Assembly (NCBI RefSeq): GCF_016900355.1
Contig: NZ_JACJKA010000001.1
Coordinates: 1-64,000 of the forward strand
DNA from: Bacteroides mediterraneensis
Lineage (GTDB): Bacteria > Bacteroidota > Bacteroidia > Bacteroidales > Bacteroidaceae
Direction: 5' to 3'
DNA length: 64,000 nucleotides
The first letter of the stretch is position 1. The number at the start of each line of letters is the position of its first letter. Shown here in pieces: positions 56,138-64,000 of this stretch. A program made the translations under genes and the position numbers. The notes below the pieces were generated by a model, which saw only the letters and a list, made by a program, of their open reading frames with translations, was not told the origin of the DNA and did not search any database.

Positions 56138-57898
56138 TCAGGCAAGCTGTTGCAGAATGTCGGCGGCAATCTGCGGAGCAGTGAGATGGTTCTTTTCCAG
56201 GAATTCCTGCACATCGAAACGGTCTACAAATTCCTTCTGGGCACCGAAATTGAGCACCTTTATCGGACTGCAACCGAAATAGCGGGCAATCTTCTCACCG
56301 AATCCGCCGTCCAGTACCCCGTCTTCCAAGGTTACCACCAGTTCGTGGTCGGCCTTCAGTTCTTCCATCAGGGCCTCATCCACTCCCGTAATGTAACGCG
56401 GATTGATCAGAGTAGCTTCTATTCCTTTCTGTTCCTTGAGCAAAGCGGCTGTCTCTTCTGCCAGCCCGAAGAAAGAACCCAGTCCCAAAATGGCTACGCG
56501 GCTCCCCTTCCGGACAGTCTGATAACGGTTCAACCGGCTATAATCTGCATCCACCGGACGATACCCGTAAGCCAGTTCCGTGGCCGGCACACGGATAGCC
56601 ACCGGATGTTCGTTCTGCCGGATACTCCACTCCAGCATGGCCATGTATTCTTCCCGGCAAGTGGGAGCCAAATACACCAGATTCGGAATGTTGCTGAGCA
56701 GCGGAATGTCGAAGAAGCAAAGATGCGTCACATCATTCATGGCCGAGAGTGAACCCCAGAACACTAACAGTACGGCCGGATTGCGGTTGATACACAAGTC
56801 CTGTGAAATCTGGTCGTACGCACGCTGGATAAACGTACTATATACGCCAAACAAAGGCTTTCCTCCATTCTTGGCAATGCCGGAAGCCAGCGCCACGGCA
56901 TGTTCCTCTGCAATGCCCACATCCACGAACTGCTTCCCGGCAGCTTTCCGACGGTCGGGAGTGAATCCCATCACGGTAGGCGTACCGGCTGAAATAGCTA
57001 CAATACGACGGTCTTCCTGCATGCGGCGCAACAGGTAGCAGGCAGTCAGGTCGGCATAGTCCTGCGGCTCTTCGCTCGGGTGGAACACCACTCCTGTTTC
57101 TGGGTTGAACGGCATGGTCCAGTGATAGGTTTCCTTGTCTTTTTCGGCAGGAGCATATCCCTTCCCTTTCAGTGTATTGATGTGTACCACAACCGGATGG
57201 TCAATGTCCTTTACCTGCTGGAAGGCCTTGATCAGTGCCTCCACATTGTTTCCTTCGTTCACGTAAAGATAATCCAATCCCATCGCCCGGAAAAGATTGC
57301 AAGGACACTGCCCGTTGCTTTCACGCAGTTCCTGCAGATTGCGGTACAGTCCTCCATGATTCTCGGCAATCGACATCTGGTTGTCGTTGACTATTATGAT
57401 AAAATTCGTACCTAATTCAGCTGCATAATCGAGTCCTTCCAAGGCTTCTCCCCCGCTGAGTGAGCCGTCTCCGATGACTGCAATCACGTTGCCACCCTTC
57501 CCCGTCAGGTCTCGTCCTTTCACCAGTCCGCCCGCCAGGCTGACAGAAGTAGAAGTATGTCCCATCACAAAATGGTCGTGCACACTTTCCATCGGTTCCG
57601 AATAACCAGACACCTCGTCATACTGTTCCGCATGCAGGAAGGCATCTTTACGTCCGGTCAACATTTTATGGACATAACTTTGATGTGAGACATCGAACAC
57701 AATCTTATCTTCCGGCGAGTGGAACACGTAATGCAAGGCAATCGTCGCTTCCACCATTCCGAAATTGGGACCGAAATGTCCTCCGTGTGCGCTCAGTTTC
57801 TGCAACAGAACCTGGCGTATTTCATGGCTTAATTCATTCATCTCTGCTACCGACAGTTTTTTGACGTCGGCCGGTGAATTGATTTTTTCCAGATACAT
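56138..57898 (-). CDS. 1-deoxy-D-xylulose-5-phosphate synthase-like enzyme
   Basis: A 586-aa thiamine-diphosphate enzyme of the DXS/transketolase group: HFGPNFGMVEATIALHYVF, GHTSTSVS, and the thiamine motif GDGSLSGGEA (143-152) with NDNQMSIAEN. It is shorter than typical DXS (about 620-640 aa) and departs in the substrate region: DRAGLVGADGPTHHG of DXS corresponds to FWGSLSAMNDVTHLC. The conserved Arg and Asp seem lost, so it may be a paralogue with another function. Start at ATG 57898 chosen for the family N terminus. Confidence 0.75.
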   Translation of the reverse strand: MYLEKINSPADVKKLSVAEMNELSHEIRQVLLQKLSAHGGHFGPNFGMVEATIALHYVFHSPEDKIVFDVSHQSYVHKMLTGRKDAFLHAEQYDEVSGYSEPMESVHDHFVMGHTSTSVSLAGGLVKGRDLTGKGGNVIAVIGDGSLSGGEALEGLDYAAELGTNFIIIVNDNQMSIAENHGGLYRNLQELRESNGQCPCNLFRAMGLDYLYVNEGNNVEALIKAFQQVKDIDHPVVVHINTLKGKGYAPAEKDKETYHWTMPFNPETGVVFHPSEEPQDYADLTACYLLRRMQEDRRIVAISAGTPTVMGFTPDRRKAAGKQFVDVGIAEEHAVALASGIAKNGGKPLFGVYSTFIQRAYDQISQDLCINRNPAVLLVFWGSLSAMNDVTHLCFFDIPLLSNIPNLVYLAPTCREEYMAMLEWSIRQNEHPVAIRVPATELAYGYRPVDADYSRLNRYQTVRKGSRVAILGLGSFFGLAEETAALLKEQKGIEATLINPRYITGVDEALMEELKADHELVVTLEDGVLDGGFGEKIARYFGCSPIKVLNFGAQKEFVDRFDVQEFLEKNHLTAPQIAADILQQLA

Positions 57899-57946
57899 AA
57901 AATAATATTTAAACAAGTTACACATTAAAGACGCAAATTCACGAAG

Positions 57947-57954
57947 CAAAAATA
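57947..57954 (-). promoter_or_regulatory. -7 box of the DXS-like gene
   Basis: TATTTTTG on the minus strand, 49 bp before the ATG. Confidence 0.5.
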
Positions 57955-58028
57955 GCGTTTCTTCCGCCCGATGAAGGTATATAAATTACGGCTTTTTATA
58001 CCCGAATTCCCGACTATCCCGACAAAAC

Positions 58029-58068
58029 AAAAGAGACCGCTTCATCCTTTCGGTGAAACAGTCTCTTT
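58029..58068 (-). terminator. Terminator after the TapB-like gene
   Basis: AAAGAGACTGTTTCA / TGAAGCGGTCTCTTT (minus strand, two mismatches), then a TTTTGTTTTG tract. Confidence 0.75.
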
Positions 58069-58090
58069 GTAGCAATATAGTATCTGCCAT

Positions 58091-58798
58091 TTACTTATTC
58101 ACAATCTTGACCAGCAAAGTCTTGCTGTCCAACTTGCCCTTGGTATCGTATGCCTCTGATTTTACCAGTCCGACTCCTTCTGCATACCACTCTGTCACGC
58201 GGAGCGTAGTGGTTTTCAATACGATTTTCGTACGTTGCAAATAAGAAATCTTCACACAATCGAACTTTCCGGCAGTGGTGCTGATGGTTTCATTTCCCAT
58301 ATAAGCCGCACCGGAAATATTCACTTCATTCTTCAGCATGTTACGTACCACCTGATACGAGCGGTCAGGAATGCTCTCGCCTCCTTTAGCCTCATCTTTG
58401 ATAGTAAACGAATTGTCTCCTTTGAACTTCAGTTTCTCCAATAAGCCTAAACGGGCTGCCTCGTTGTATTTTTCCGGATCGGAATCAGAATCGATATACG
58501 GACCATACATCAAATCTTCGGTACAAACCGTGTTTGTTCCATCATAACTCCAATTGAACAACGTATAGCTGGTATTGTTTTTTGCCTTCGTCGTGACAAT
58601 CTTGTCATAATAGGAAGCCTGCACCTTCCCGTCGGCCTTTGCCACCTTGCTCACCGTCATGGTTTCATTAGAGGTGCTTTGACCGATTTCATCATAATTT
58701 ACATAGTGCAATTCTGTTCCTTCTGTCGTACAGAAATATTGTGCCTGCATAGAATGGCAGCCTAAAATGGCCGCAACCAAAAACATAAGCCTCTTCAT
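58091..58798 (-). CDS. DUF3108/TapB-like exported protein
   Basis: A 235-aa protein with a signal peptide (ILGCHSMQAQ end). The body has GTELHYVNYDEIG near the start and AGKFDCVKISY...VTEWYAEGVGLVKSEAYDTKGKL near the end, like the DUF3108/TapB group of periplasmic proteins. Role unknown. The ATG at 58798 gives a good signal peptide; the longer frame does not. Confidence 0.75.
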   Translation of the reverse strand: MKRLMFLVAAILGCHSMQAQYFCTTEGTELHYVNYDEIGQSTSNETMTVSKVAKADGKVQASYYDKIVTTKAKNNTSYTLFNWSYDGTNTVCTEDLMYGPYIDSDSDPEKYNEAARLGLLEKLKFKGDNSFTIKDEAKGGESIPDRSYQVVRNMLKNEVNISGAAYMGNETISTTAGKFDCVKISYLQRTKIVLKTTTLRVTEWYAEGVGLVKSEAYDTKGKLDSKTLLVKIVNK

Positions 58799-58826
58799 AG
58801 TTTCCTTTTTTAAACAAAATACGGTG

Positions 58827-58865
58827 CAAACATACAAATTTCTTTCTTTTTTCTGTCTATCTTTG
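58827..58865. promoter_or_regulatory. Divergent promoters
   Basis: Minus-strand TATGTTTG (58834-58827) for the TapB-like gene, and plus-strand TATCTTTG (58858-58865) for the TPR gene at 58895. Confidence 0.55.
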
Positions 58866-58894
58866 CCACTGAAAAAACATTAAATCAACTATAC

Positions 58895-59848
58895 ATGGGA
58901 TTATTATCATCTTTATTCGGAAAAAACCAATCCGATGAAAACGAACAGGAAAAGCAAGACAAGAAAAACTTCGACATTCTGAAATACGACGGCATCCGGG
59001 CCCGCAATATGGGAAAACTGGACTACGCCATCAAATGTTTTGAAGAGGCTGTAGCACTCAACGATGAAAACGAAACACTGGGACTGCTGGCCAGTGCCTA
59101 TCTTCAGGCCAACCGCACAGACGATGCACGTATCACTCTCGACCGACTCGTGGCAAAAGATGAAACCAACATACAGGCCTTGCTGTCACTGGCCAGCGTA
59201 TGCTTCTTGCAGGAAGATTATGACGGCATGAACAATGCTTGCCAGAAAGCCATCGCCATAGATGATAAAAACGCACAAGCCTATTATCTGGCTGGAAAAG
59301 CGGCGCATGGCATGAAAAACGGAATACAGGCCATTGTGATGCTGACCAAAGCCCTCGCCCAAAACGAGAGTTACACCGAAGCGTACCTGCTACGGGCCGA
59401 AATATTGTGGGAAATGCGTCAGGCTAAAGATGCGTTGGACGACTTGGAACAAGTGCTGAAACTTAATCCGGAACAGGAAGAAGCCTTGCTACTGAAAGCG
59501 ACTATCCACATCCAGCTCGGACAGACGGAAGAAGGCGAAAAATGTCTGGATCAGGTAATCTCTCTGAACCCCTTCCACGTGAAGGCCTACCTGCTGAAAG
59601 GGAGTCTGCTGACAGAAGAGAAGAAACTGGACCAAGCTCTGGAAAACTATCAGGAAGCCATCGAACTGATTCCGCAGGATGCCCAGCTGTATCAGGAAAG
59701 AGGACGGGTACGCCTGCTGATGGGCGACAAGGACGGAGCTACGGAAGACATGAAAAAAGCCATCGAACTGGCTCCCGAAAAAGAAAACCTGATTTCCGGT
59801 CATTTCGATAATTTTGAAAAGAATAACTTGCAGACGGGAATTTACTAA
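58895..59848 (+). CDS. Tetratricopeptide-repeat protein
   Basis: A 317-aa protein with about eight TPR repeats (for example GKLDYAIKCFEEAVALNDEN, KLDQALENYQEAIELIPQD, DKDGATEDMKKAIELAPEK). No signal peptide or extra domain, so a cytoplasmic scaffold is likely. Partner unknown. Confidence 0.88.
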   Translation: MGLLSSLFGKNQSDENEQEKQDKKNFDILKYDGIRARNMGKLDYAIKCFEEAVALNDENETLGLLASAYLQANRTDDARITLDRLVAKDETNIQALLSLASVCFLQEDYDGMNNACQKAIAIDDKNAQAYYLAGKAAHGMKNGIQAIVMLTKALAQNESYTEAYLLRAEILWEMRQAKDALDDLEQVLKLNPEQEEALLLKATIHIQLGQTEEGEKCLDQVISLNPFHVKAYLLKGSLLTEEKKLDQALENYQEAIELIPQDAQLYQERGRVRLLMGDKDGATEDMKKAIELAPEKENLISGHFDNFEKNNLQTGIY

Positions 59849-59863
59849 TCTATACTATATAAT

Positions 59864-59925
59864 ATATAAGAGAAACGGCTGTGGAAACCTCTTCAAAGAA
59901 GCATTCCACAGCCGTTTTCTTATAT
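59864..59925. terminator. Long bidirectional terminator
   Basis: A stem of about 20 bp joins TATATAAGAGAAACGGCTG with its near complement ending in CTTATATA; U-rich on both sides. Serves the TPR gene and the minus-strand aminotransferase. Confidence 0.85.
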
Positions 59926-59935
59926 ATTCTCTTTA

Positions 59936-61105
59936 TCAAAGCGTGTCGTAAGCCGCCTTCAACTGCTGCAAGGCCTTTTCCACGGTAACCCGCGGACATC
60001 CCACGTTCATGCGCATAAAACCGGCTCCTTCCTTACCAAACATCTCTCCATCGTTCAAGGCCAGTCCGGCTTTGTCCACAAAGAAAGCGTTCAGTGCCTC
60101 GTGCGAAAGTCCCAGTTCCCGACAATCCAACCAAATCAGGTAAGAAGCCTGCGGACGCATCACCTTCATCTTAGGCATGTGAGTCTCTATATAGTCTGCC
60201 ACATAATCAATATTCCCCTGAATATAGGCCAGACACTGTGCCAACCATTCCTCTCCTTCTGTATAAGCAGCTGTCACGGCAGGCCAGGCAAACACATGAC
60301 CGGCATTCAATTCGCCGGCATCCAGATACGTTTCAAAGCGTTCCCGGAGTACCTCATTATAAATAAAGGTATGCGAAGCAGCTACTCCCGGCATATTGAA
60401 GGTCTTACTGGGCGCCATAAAGGTAACAGAGTTATTGCGTGCCTTTTCTGAAACCATGGCAAACGGCGTATGCTGGAAAGGAGGCAAGGTCAAATCAGCA
60501 TGAATCTCATCGGAGAATACAATCACATTGTCATCGGCACAAATTTCTGCCAGTTCCTGCAATTCTTCCTTCTTCCATACTACCCCACCCGGATTATGAG
60601 GATTACAGAGAATCAACACCCGTATACCTTTGATGGAACGGCGAATCAAATCCAAGTCCATGCGATAGTGTCCGTCCACCTCTTTCAGCGGACATTCCAC
60701 CAGCCGACGATTGTTGCGCGTTACCAGCCAGGCAAACGGATGATACACCGGCGGCATAATCATAATTTTATCGCCCGGTTCCGTAAAACAATTGATGGCC
60801 ATCCCCAGTCCGGGCACAATGCCGGGTACAAAATTAATCTCCTCTTTCTTCACCGTCATACCATAGCGCTTCTTCACCCAGTCGATAATGGACTGGAAAT
60901 AACTGTCCGGACGGAAAGTATATCCCAGCACCGGATGTTCGCAACGCTTACGGATAGCGTCCAATATAAACGGAGGAGTCGCAAAATCCATGTCAGCTAC
61001 CCACATGGGAATCAAATCTGAACGTCCCCATACATTCACCATACCGTCTACTTTTTCGCAGCAAGTGCCCCGACGGTCTATCACTTCATCAAAATTATAG
61101 TTCAT
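59936..61105 (-). CDS. PatB/MalY-type PLP aminotransferase
   Basis: A 389-aa PLP enzyme of the cystathionine beta-lyase (PatB/MalY) subfamily of aminotransferases. It has WVADMDFATPPFI near the N terminus, CNPHNPGG, and the PLP Lys in APSKTFNMPG. It probably splits C-S bonds of cystathionine or similar. The ATG at 61105 is chosen: the longer frame crosses the promoter box at 61153. Confidence 0.92.
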   Translation of the reverse strand: MNYNFDEVIDRRGTCCEKVDGMVNVWGRSDLIPMWVADMDFATPPFILDAIRKRCEHPVLGYTFRPDSYFQSIIDWVKKRYGMTVKKEEINFVPGIVPGLGMAINCFTEPGDKIMIMPPVYHPFAWLVTRNNRRLVECPLKEVDGHYRMDLDLIRRSIKGIRVLILCNPHNPGGVVWKKEELQELAEICADDNVIVFSDEIHADLTLPPFQHTPFAMVSEKARNNSVTFMAPSKTFNMPGVAASHTFIYNEVLRERFETYLDAGELNAGHVFAWPAVTAAYTEGEEWLAQCLAYIQGNIDYVADYIETHMPKMKVMRPQASYLIWLDCRELGLSHEALNAFFVDKAGLALNDGEMFGKEGAGFMRMNVGCPRVTVEKALQQLKAAYDTL

Positions 61106-61152
61106 GTCTTTTATCTGTTTGGCTGTTTTATAAATGAAATATCTCTTTACAA

Positions 61153-61160
61153 CAAAGGTA
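61153..61160 (-). promoter_or_regulatory. -7 box of the PatB/MalY gene
   Basis: TACCTTTG on the minus strand, 48 bp before the ATG. Confidence 0.55.
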
Positions 61161-61230
61161 AGAAAATACATTCACATCCGGCATTATGAACGTATTTTTT
61201 AAAAATGAGAAGAAAAATTTTGATGTAATA

Positions 61231-61260
61231 TTTGTTTTTTAAAGAAAAGTATTACTTTTG
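61231..61260 (+). promoter_or_regulatory. Promoter of the aromatic amino-acid operon
   Basis: TTTG at 61231-61234, an 18-bp spacer, TACTTTTG at 61253-61260. Transcription would start near 61267 and give a leader of about 190 nt before pheA. Confidence 0.7.
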
Positions 61261-61290
61261 CAGCAGAAATAACAACAAAATAACAAGAAC

Positions 61291-61380
61291 ATGAGAACAT
61301 TTGCATCTTACTTCTTCTTTTACTTTTATTTCTTTTACTTTAGCAATGAAGTGAAGCGGGAGTTTGCATGCATACGGTAA
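61291..61380 (+). CDS. Phe/Tyr attenuator leader peptide (pheL-like)
   Basis: A 29-codon frame from ATG 61291 to TAA 61380. Residues 7-17 are all aromatic (seven Phe, four Tyr), and two more Phe codons occur at 4 and 25. It lies between the operon promoter and a terminator, with pheA directly after. It is an attenuation leader peptide: ribosomes stall on the aromatic codons when Phe- or Tyr-tRNA is scarce. Too short for normal gene finders. Confidence 0.9.
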   Translation: MRTFASYFFFYFYFFYFSNEVKREFACIR

Positions 61381-61441
61381 AAAGAAAATTAATTGAAATG
61401 ATAATACAAAGTCCCGCTTCTATGGAGCGGGACTTTTTTTA
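61353..61441 (+). promoter_or_regulatory. Attenuator: antiterminator and terminator
   Basis: Terminator arms AAGTCCCGCT (61409-61418) and AGCGGGACTT (61426-61435) with a T8 tail. GAAGCGGGA at 61353-61361, inside leader codons 21-24, is exactly complementary to TCCCGCTTC at 61412-61420, so pairing there would destroy the terminator. A stall in the aromatic run leaves 61353-61361 free and lets pheA be transcribed. Confidence 0.85.
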
Positions 61442-61459
61442 TAGTTAGAGTTATACAAC

Positions 61460-62302
61460 ATGAAGAAGATAGCCATACAAGGAGTTCCGGGCTCGTACCA
61501 TGACATTGCAGCCCACAAATTTTTCAAGGACGAAGAAATCGAACTGATTTGCTGCAACACGTTCGAAGAAGTGTTCGACAACCTTCGGAAAGACAGCAGC
61601 ATTATCGGAATGATTGCCATTGAAAATACGATTGCCGGAAGCCTCCTTCACAATTACGAATTGCTCAGAGACAGCGGGGCAACGATTATCGGAGAACATA
61701 AGCTGCGCATCAGCCACAGCATCATGTGTCTGCCCGGAGAAGACTGGAGCACACTGACCGAAGTCAACTCCCATCCGGTGGCACTGGCACAATGCCGGGA
61801 TTTCCTGCAACATCACCCACAACTGAAAGTGGTAGAAACAGAAGACACCGCAGGCAGCGCCCGCGACATCAAGGAAAAGGGACTGAAAGGACATGCCGCC
61901 ATCTGCTCCAAATACGCCGCCGAACTTTACGGCATGAAAATCCTGCAGGAAGGCATCGAAACCAACAAGCACAATTTCACCCGTTTCTTAGTAATATGTG
62001 ACCCCTGGATGGCCGATGAACTGAAAGACCGTTCAAAAATCAACAAAGCCAACATCGTCTTTTCACTGCCCCATAGCGAAGGGAGTCTCTCACAAGTTTT
62101 GTCCATCTTCTCATTCTATCACATCAACCTGACCAAAATACAGTCGTTGCCCATCATCGGACGCGAATGGGAATACCTGTTCTACGTGGATGTCTTGTTC
62201 AACGACTACCTGAGATACAAACAATCAATCGACGCAGTCATGCCATTAACCAAAGCACTTAAAATTTTAGGAGAATATGCAGAAGGAGAATCAACCTTAT
62301 AA
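61460..62302 (+). CDS. pheA: Prephenate dehydratase
   Basis: Converts prephenate to phenylpyruvate. The 280-aa protein has the catalytic domain (IAIQGVPGSYHDIAAHKF start; ENTIAGSLLHNYELL; NFTRFLVI) and a C-terminal ACT domain (about 195-275, EGSLSQVLSIFSFYHINLTKI) that binds phenylalanine for feedback control. No chorismate mutase part. First structural gene behind the attenuator; its end overlaps the next gene by 26 bp. Confidence 0.96.
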   Translation: MKKIAIQGVPGSYHDIAAHKFFKDEEIELICCNTFEEVFDNLRKDSSIIGMIAIENTIAGSLLHNYELLRDSGATIIGEHKLRISHSIMCLPGEDWSTLTEVNSHPVALAQCRDFLQHHPQLKVVETEDTAGSARDIKEKGLKGHAAICSKYAAELYGMKILQEGIETNKHNFTRFLVICDPWMADELKDRSKINKANIVFSLPHSEGSLSQVLSIFSFYHINLTKIQSLPIIGREWEYLFYVDVLFNDYLRYKQSIDAVMPLTKALKILGEYAEGESTL

Positions 62303-63467
62303 AATAGCACCGGCCGACCGGTTAAGCAGTGTCAGCGAATATTACTTCAGCCGAAAACTGAAGGAAGTGGCACAAATGAATGCAGAAGGAAAGAACGTCA
62401 TCAGCCTGGGAATCGGAAGTCCCGACATGCCGCCTTCTGAAGAAACCATCAACGTGTTGTGCGAAAATGCCCGCAAGCCGGACGCACACGGCTACCAGCC
62501 TACGGTAGGAATACCGGAACTTCGCAAGGCCATGGCCGACTGGTACAAGAGATGGTATAACGTAGACTTGGACCCGGCTACGGAAATCCAGCCGCTCATC
62601 GGTTCCAAGGAAGGAATCCTGCATGTCACCTTGGCACTGGTCAATCCGGGCGACCAGGTACTGGTTCCGAATCCGGGATACCCTACCTACACTTCCCTGA
62701 ACAAGATCTTAGGCAGTGAAATCGTGAACTACAACCTGCGGGAAGACAATCATTGGCAACCCGACTTCGACGAACTGGAGAAGATGGATTTGAGCCGGGT
62801 GAAAATCATGTGGACCAACTATCCAAATATGCCGACCGGTGCCAATGCCACACTGGAACTCTATCAGAAGTTAGTCGACTTTGCCCGCCGTCACCAACTG
62901 GTGGTGGTGAACGACAACCCTTACAGCTTCATCCTGAACCGCAAGCCTCTCAGCATCTTGAACATTCCGGGAGCCAAGGACTGCTGCATCGAGTTCAACT
63001 CCATGAGCAAAAGCCACAACATGCCGGGCTGGCGCGTGGGAATGCTGGCAACCAATGCCACTTTCGTACAGTGGATTCTGAAGATAAAAAGCAACATCGA
63101 CTCCGGAACCTTCCGTCCCTTGCAGCTGGCGGCCGCTCAAGCCTACCGCAACAGTGCAGAATGGCACGAAGAAGCCAACATCCGTACCTATGCACGCCGC
63201 CGGAAACTGGCCGAAGAAATTATGCATACCTTAGGATGTACCTTCGACCCGGAACAAGTAGGTATGTTCCTGTGGGGCCGTATCCCCGATTCTTATGCCG
63301 ATGTAGAAGACCTGACCGAGAAAATCCTTCACGAAGCCCGTGTTTTCATCACTCCAGGATTCATTTTCGGCAGCAACGGAAAGCGCTACATCCGCATTTC
63401 GCTTTGTGCCAAGGAACCCCAACTGGAAGAAGCGCTGAAACGCATTCAAGCAGTTATGAACAAATAA
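62277..63467 (+). CDS. Class I PLP aminotransferase of the aromatic operon
   Basis: A 396-aa fold-type I aminotransferase with SLGIGSPDMPP, the PLP Lys in SMSKSHNMPGWRVG and the C-terminal RISLC Arg. From its place between pheA and the DAHP synthase gene it probably makes Phe and Tyr from their keto acids, although the sequence also resembles aspartate/LL-diaminopimelate-type enzymes. Overlap of 26 bp with pheA suggests coupling. Confidence 0.88.
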   Translation: MQKENQPYKIAPADRLSSVSEYYFSRKLKEVAQMNAEGKNVISLGIGSPDMPPSEETINVLCENARKPDAHGYQPTVGIPELRKAMADWYKRWYNVDLDPATEIQPLIGSKEGILHVTLALVNPGDQVLVPNPGYPTYTSLNKILGSEIVNYNLREDNHWQPDFDELEKMDLSRVKIMWTNYPNMPTGANATLELYQKLVDFARRHQLVVVNDNPYSFILNRKPLSILNIPGAKDCCIEFNSMSKSHNMPGWRVGMLATNATFVQWILKIKSNIDSGTFRPLQLAAAQAYRNSAEWHEEANIRTYARRRKLAEEIMHTLGCTFDPEQVGMFLWGRIPDSYADVEDLTEKILHEARVFITPGFIFGSNGKRYIRISLCAKEPQLEEALKRIQAVMNK

Positions 63468-63491
63468 ACATTACAAAAATCAAATACTACC

Positions 63492-64000
63492 ATGGAACAA
63501 TTGGATTTATTACCCATCGAACTGGAAGGTGTTTCTCAGGAACGCCCTCTGATCATTGCAGGTCCCTGCAGTGCCGAGACAGAAGAACAAGTCATGACCA
63601 CGGCCAGAGCCTTGGCCGACAAAGGCATCAAGATTTTCCGTGCCGGAATCTGGAAACCCCGTACCAAACCGGGAGGCTTTGAAGGTATCGGTGTGGAAGG
63701 ACTTTCCTGGCTGAAAGAAGTGAAGAAAGAAACCGGTATGTACGTGGCTACCGAAGTCGCTACCGCCAAACATGTGTACGAATGCCTGAAAGCCGACGTA
63801 GACATCGTATGGATTGGTGCTCGTACCACTGCCAACCCGTTCGCCGTACAGGAGATTGCCGATGCCTTGAAAGGCGTAGACATTCCGGTCTATGTAAAGA
63901 ATCCGGTCAATCCGGATCTGGAACTCTGGATTGGTGCCTTGGAACGTATCAACAATGCCGGACTGAAACGTATCGGAGCCATCCATCGCGGATTCTCTTC
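63492..64000 (+). CDS. DAHP synthase (with probable chorismate mutase), cut by window end
   Basis: First step of the shikimate route: erythrose-4-phosphate plus phosphoenolpyruvate to DAHP. The visible 169 residues have AGPCSAET, KIFRAGIWKPRTKPGGFEGIG and ATEVATAKHVYE, the type I-beta (KDO8P-synthase-like) DAHP synthase pattern. In Bacteroidetes the same gene often continues into a C-terminal chorismate mutase domain; that part is beyond the window. 24 bp after the aminotransferase. Confidence 0.92.
   Translation, partial: MEQLDLLPIELEGVSQERPLIIAGPCSAETEEQVMTTARALADKGIKIFRAGIWKPRTKPGGFEGIGVEGLSWLKEVKKETGMYVATEVATAKHVYECLKADVDIVWIGARTTANPFAVQEIADALKGVDIPVYVKNPVNPDLELWIGALERINNAGLKRIGAIHRGFS

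Overview
The window is chromosomal DNA of a Bacteroides/Phocaeicola-type gut bacterium. Evidence: most intergenic gaps carry the Bacteroidetes -7 promoter element (TAnnTTTG, several with a TTTG -33 box 18-20 bp upstream); secreted lipoproteins have short signal peptides ending in a lipobox Cys; and the gene content is characteristic (DUF4270 and PCMD proteins, DUF4492-CydA-CydB, GH57/GT4/debranching cluster, carboxynorspermidine-type dehydrogenase, PurT, C1B aminopeptidase). Almost all is core genome; the only mobile DNA is the tail of a transposase at the left edge. No rRNA, tRNA or CRISPR array was found.

Layout. 1-230: transposase tail and terminator. 230-1432: panD-panC (pantothenate). 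1688-3994: a short GT5-like protein and a DUF4270 lipoprotein. 4081-8707: glycogen/alpha-glucan cluster on the minus strand (debranching enzyme, GT4 glycosyltransferase, GH57-like protein whose catalytic positions appear substituted). 8969-10243: serS. 10345-14216: miaA, lipid kinase, kdsA, porin. 14338-17145: gapA, PCMD protein, SPOR lipoprotein. 17336-21515: YtxH protein, holin-like membrane protein, unknown small protein, Tricorn-like protease. 21621-24119: two-module GH43 enzyme. 24415-27353: cytochrome bd operon. 27496-34023: TolC-MacA-MacB type efflux operon and a LytS/LytTR two-component system. 34353-35217: queD-queE. 35428-37695: ZapB-like, ZapA, RNase Y. 37756-41372: patatin, aminopeptidase P, C1B peptidase. 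41606-45232: recJ-recQ. 45397-47809: a free-standing amylase C-terminal domain, purT, META lipoprotein. 47984-50787: carboxynorspermidine dehydrogenase family, bcp, recA. 51251-54373: a putative secreted metalloprotein, amidase, TlpA-like thioredoxin, XRE-cupin regulator. 54397-59848: acyl-CoA ligase, a DXS-like enzyme, a DUF3108/TapB-like protein and a TPR protein. 59936-61105: PatB/MalY aminotransferase. 61253-64000: an aromatic amino-acid operon (pheA, aminotransferase, DAHP synthase, cut by the window end) behind a transcription attenuator.

Most notable. (1) A 29-codon leader peptide at 61291-61380 has an uninterrupted run of 11 Phe/Tyr codons and is followed by a terminator whose 5' arm can instead pair with the leader: a complete Phe/Tyr attenuator, absent from standard gene calls. 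(2) Two intergenic arrays of short dyads with exact helical periodicity: five AAACGC-N4-GCGTTT units every 22 bp (24235-24338) and four CACA-N-TGTG units every 21 bp (50948-51025). They have different sequences but the same design and the same setting, between one gene's terminator and the next gene's promoter. (3) A promoter-to-terminator interval of about 110 nt without a gene (34106-34232), a good small-RNA candidate. (4) A structured RNA between zapA and rny. (5) Two apparent pseudo-enzymes in the glycogen neighbourhood and an orphan amylase C-terminal domain with its own promoter.
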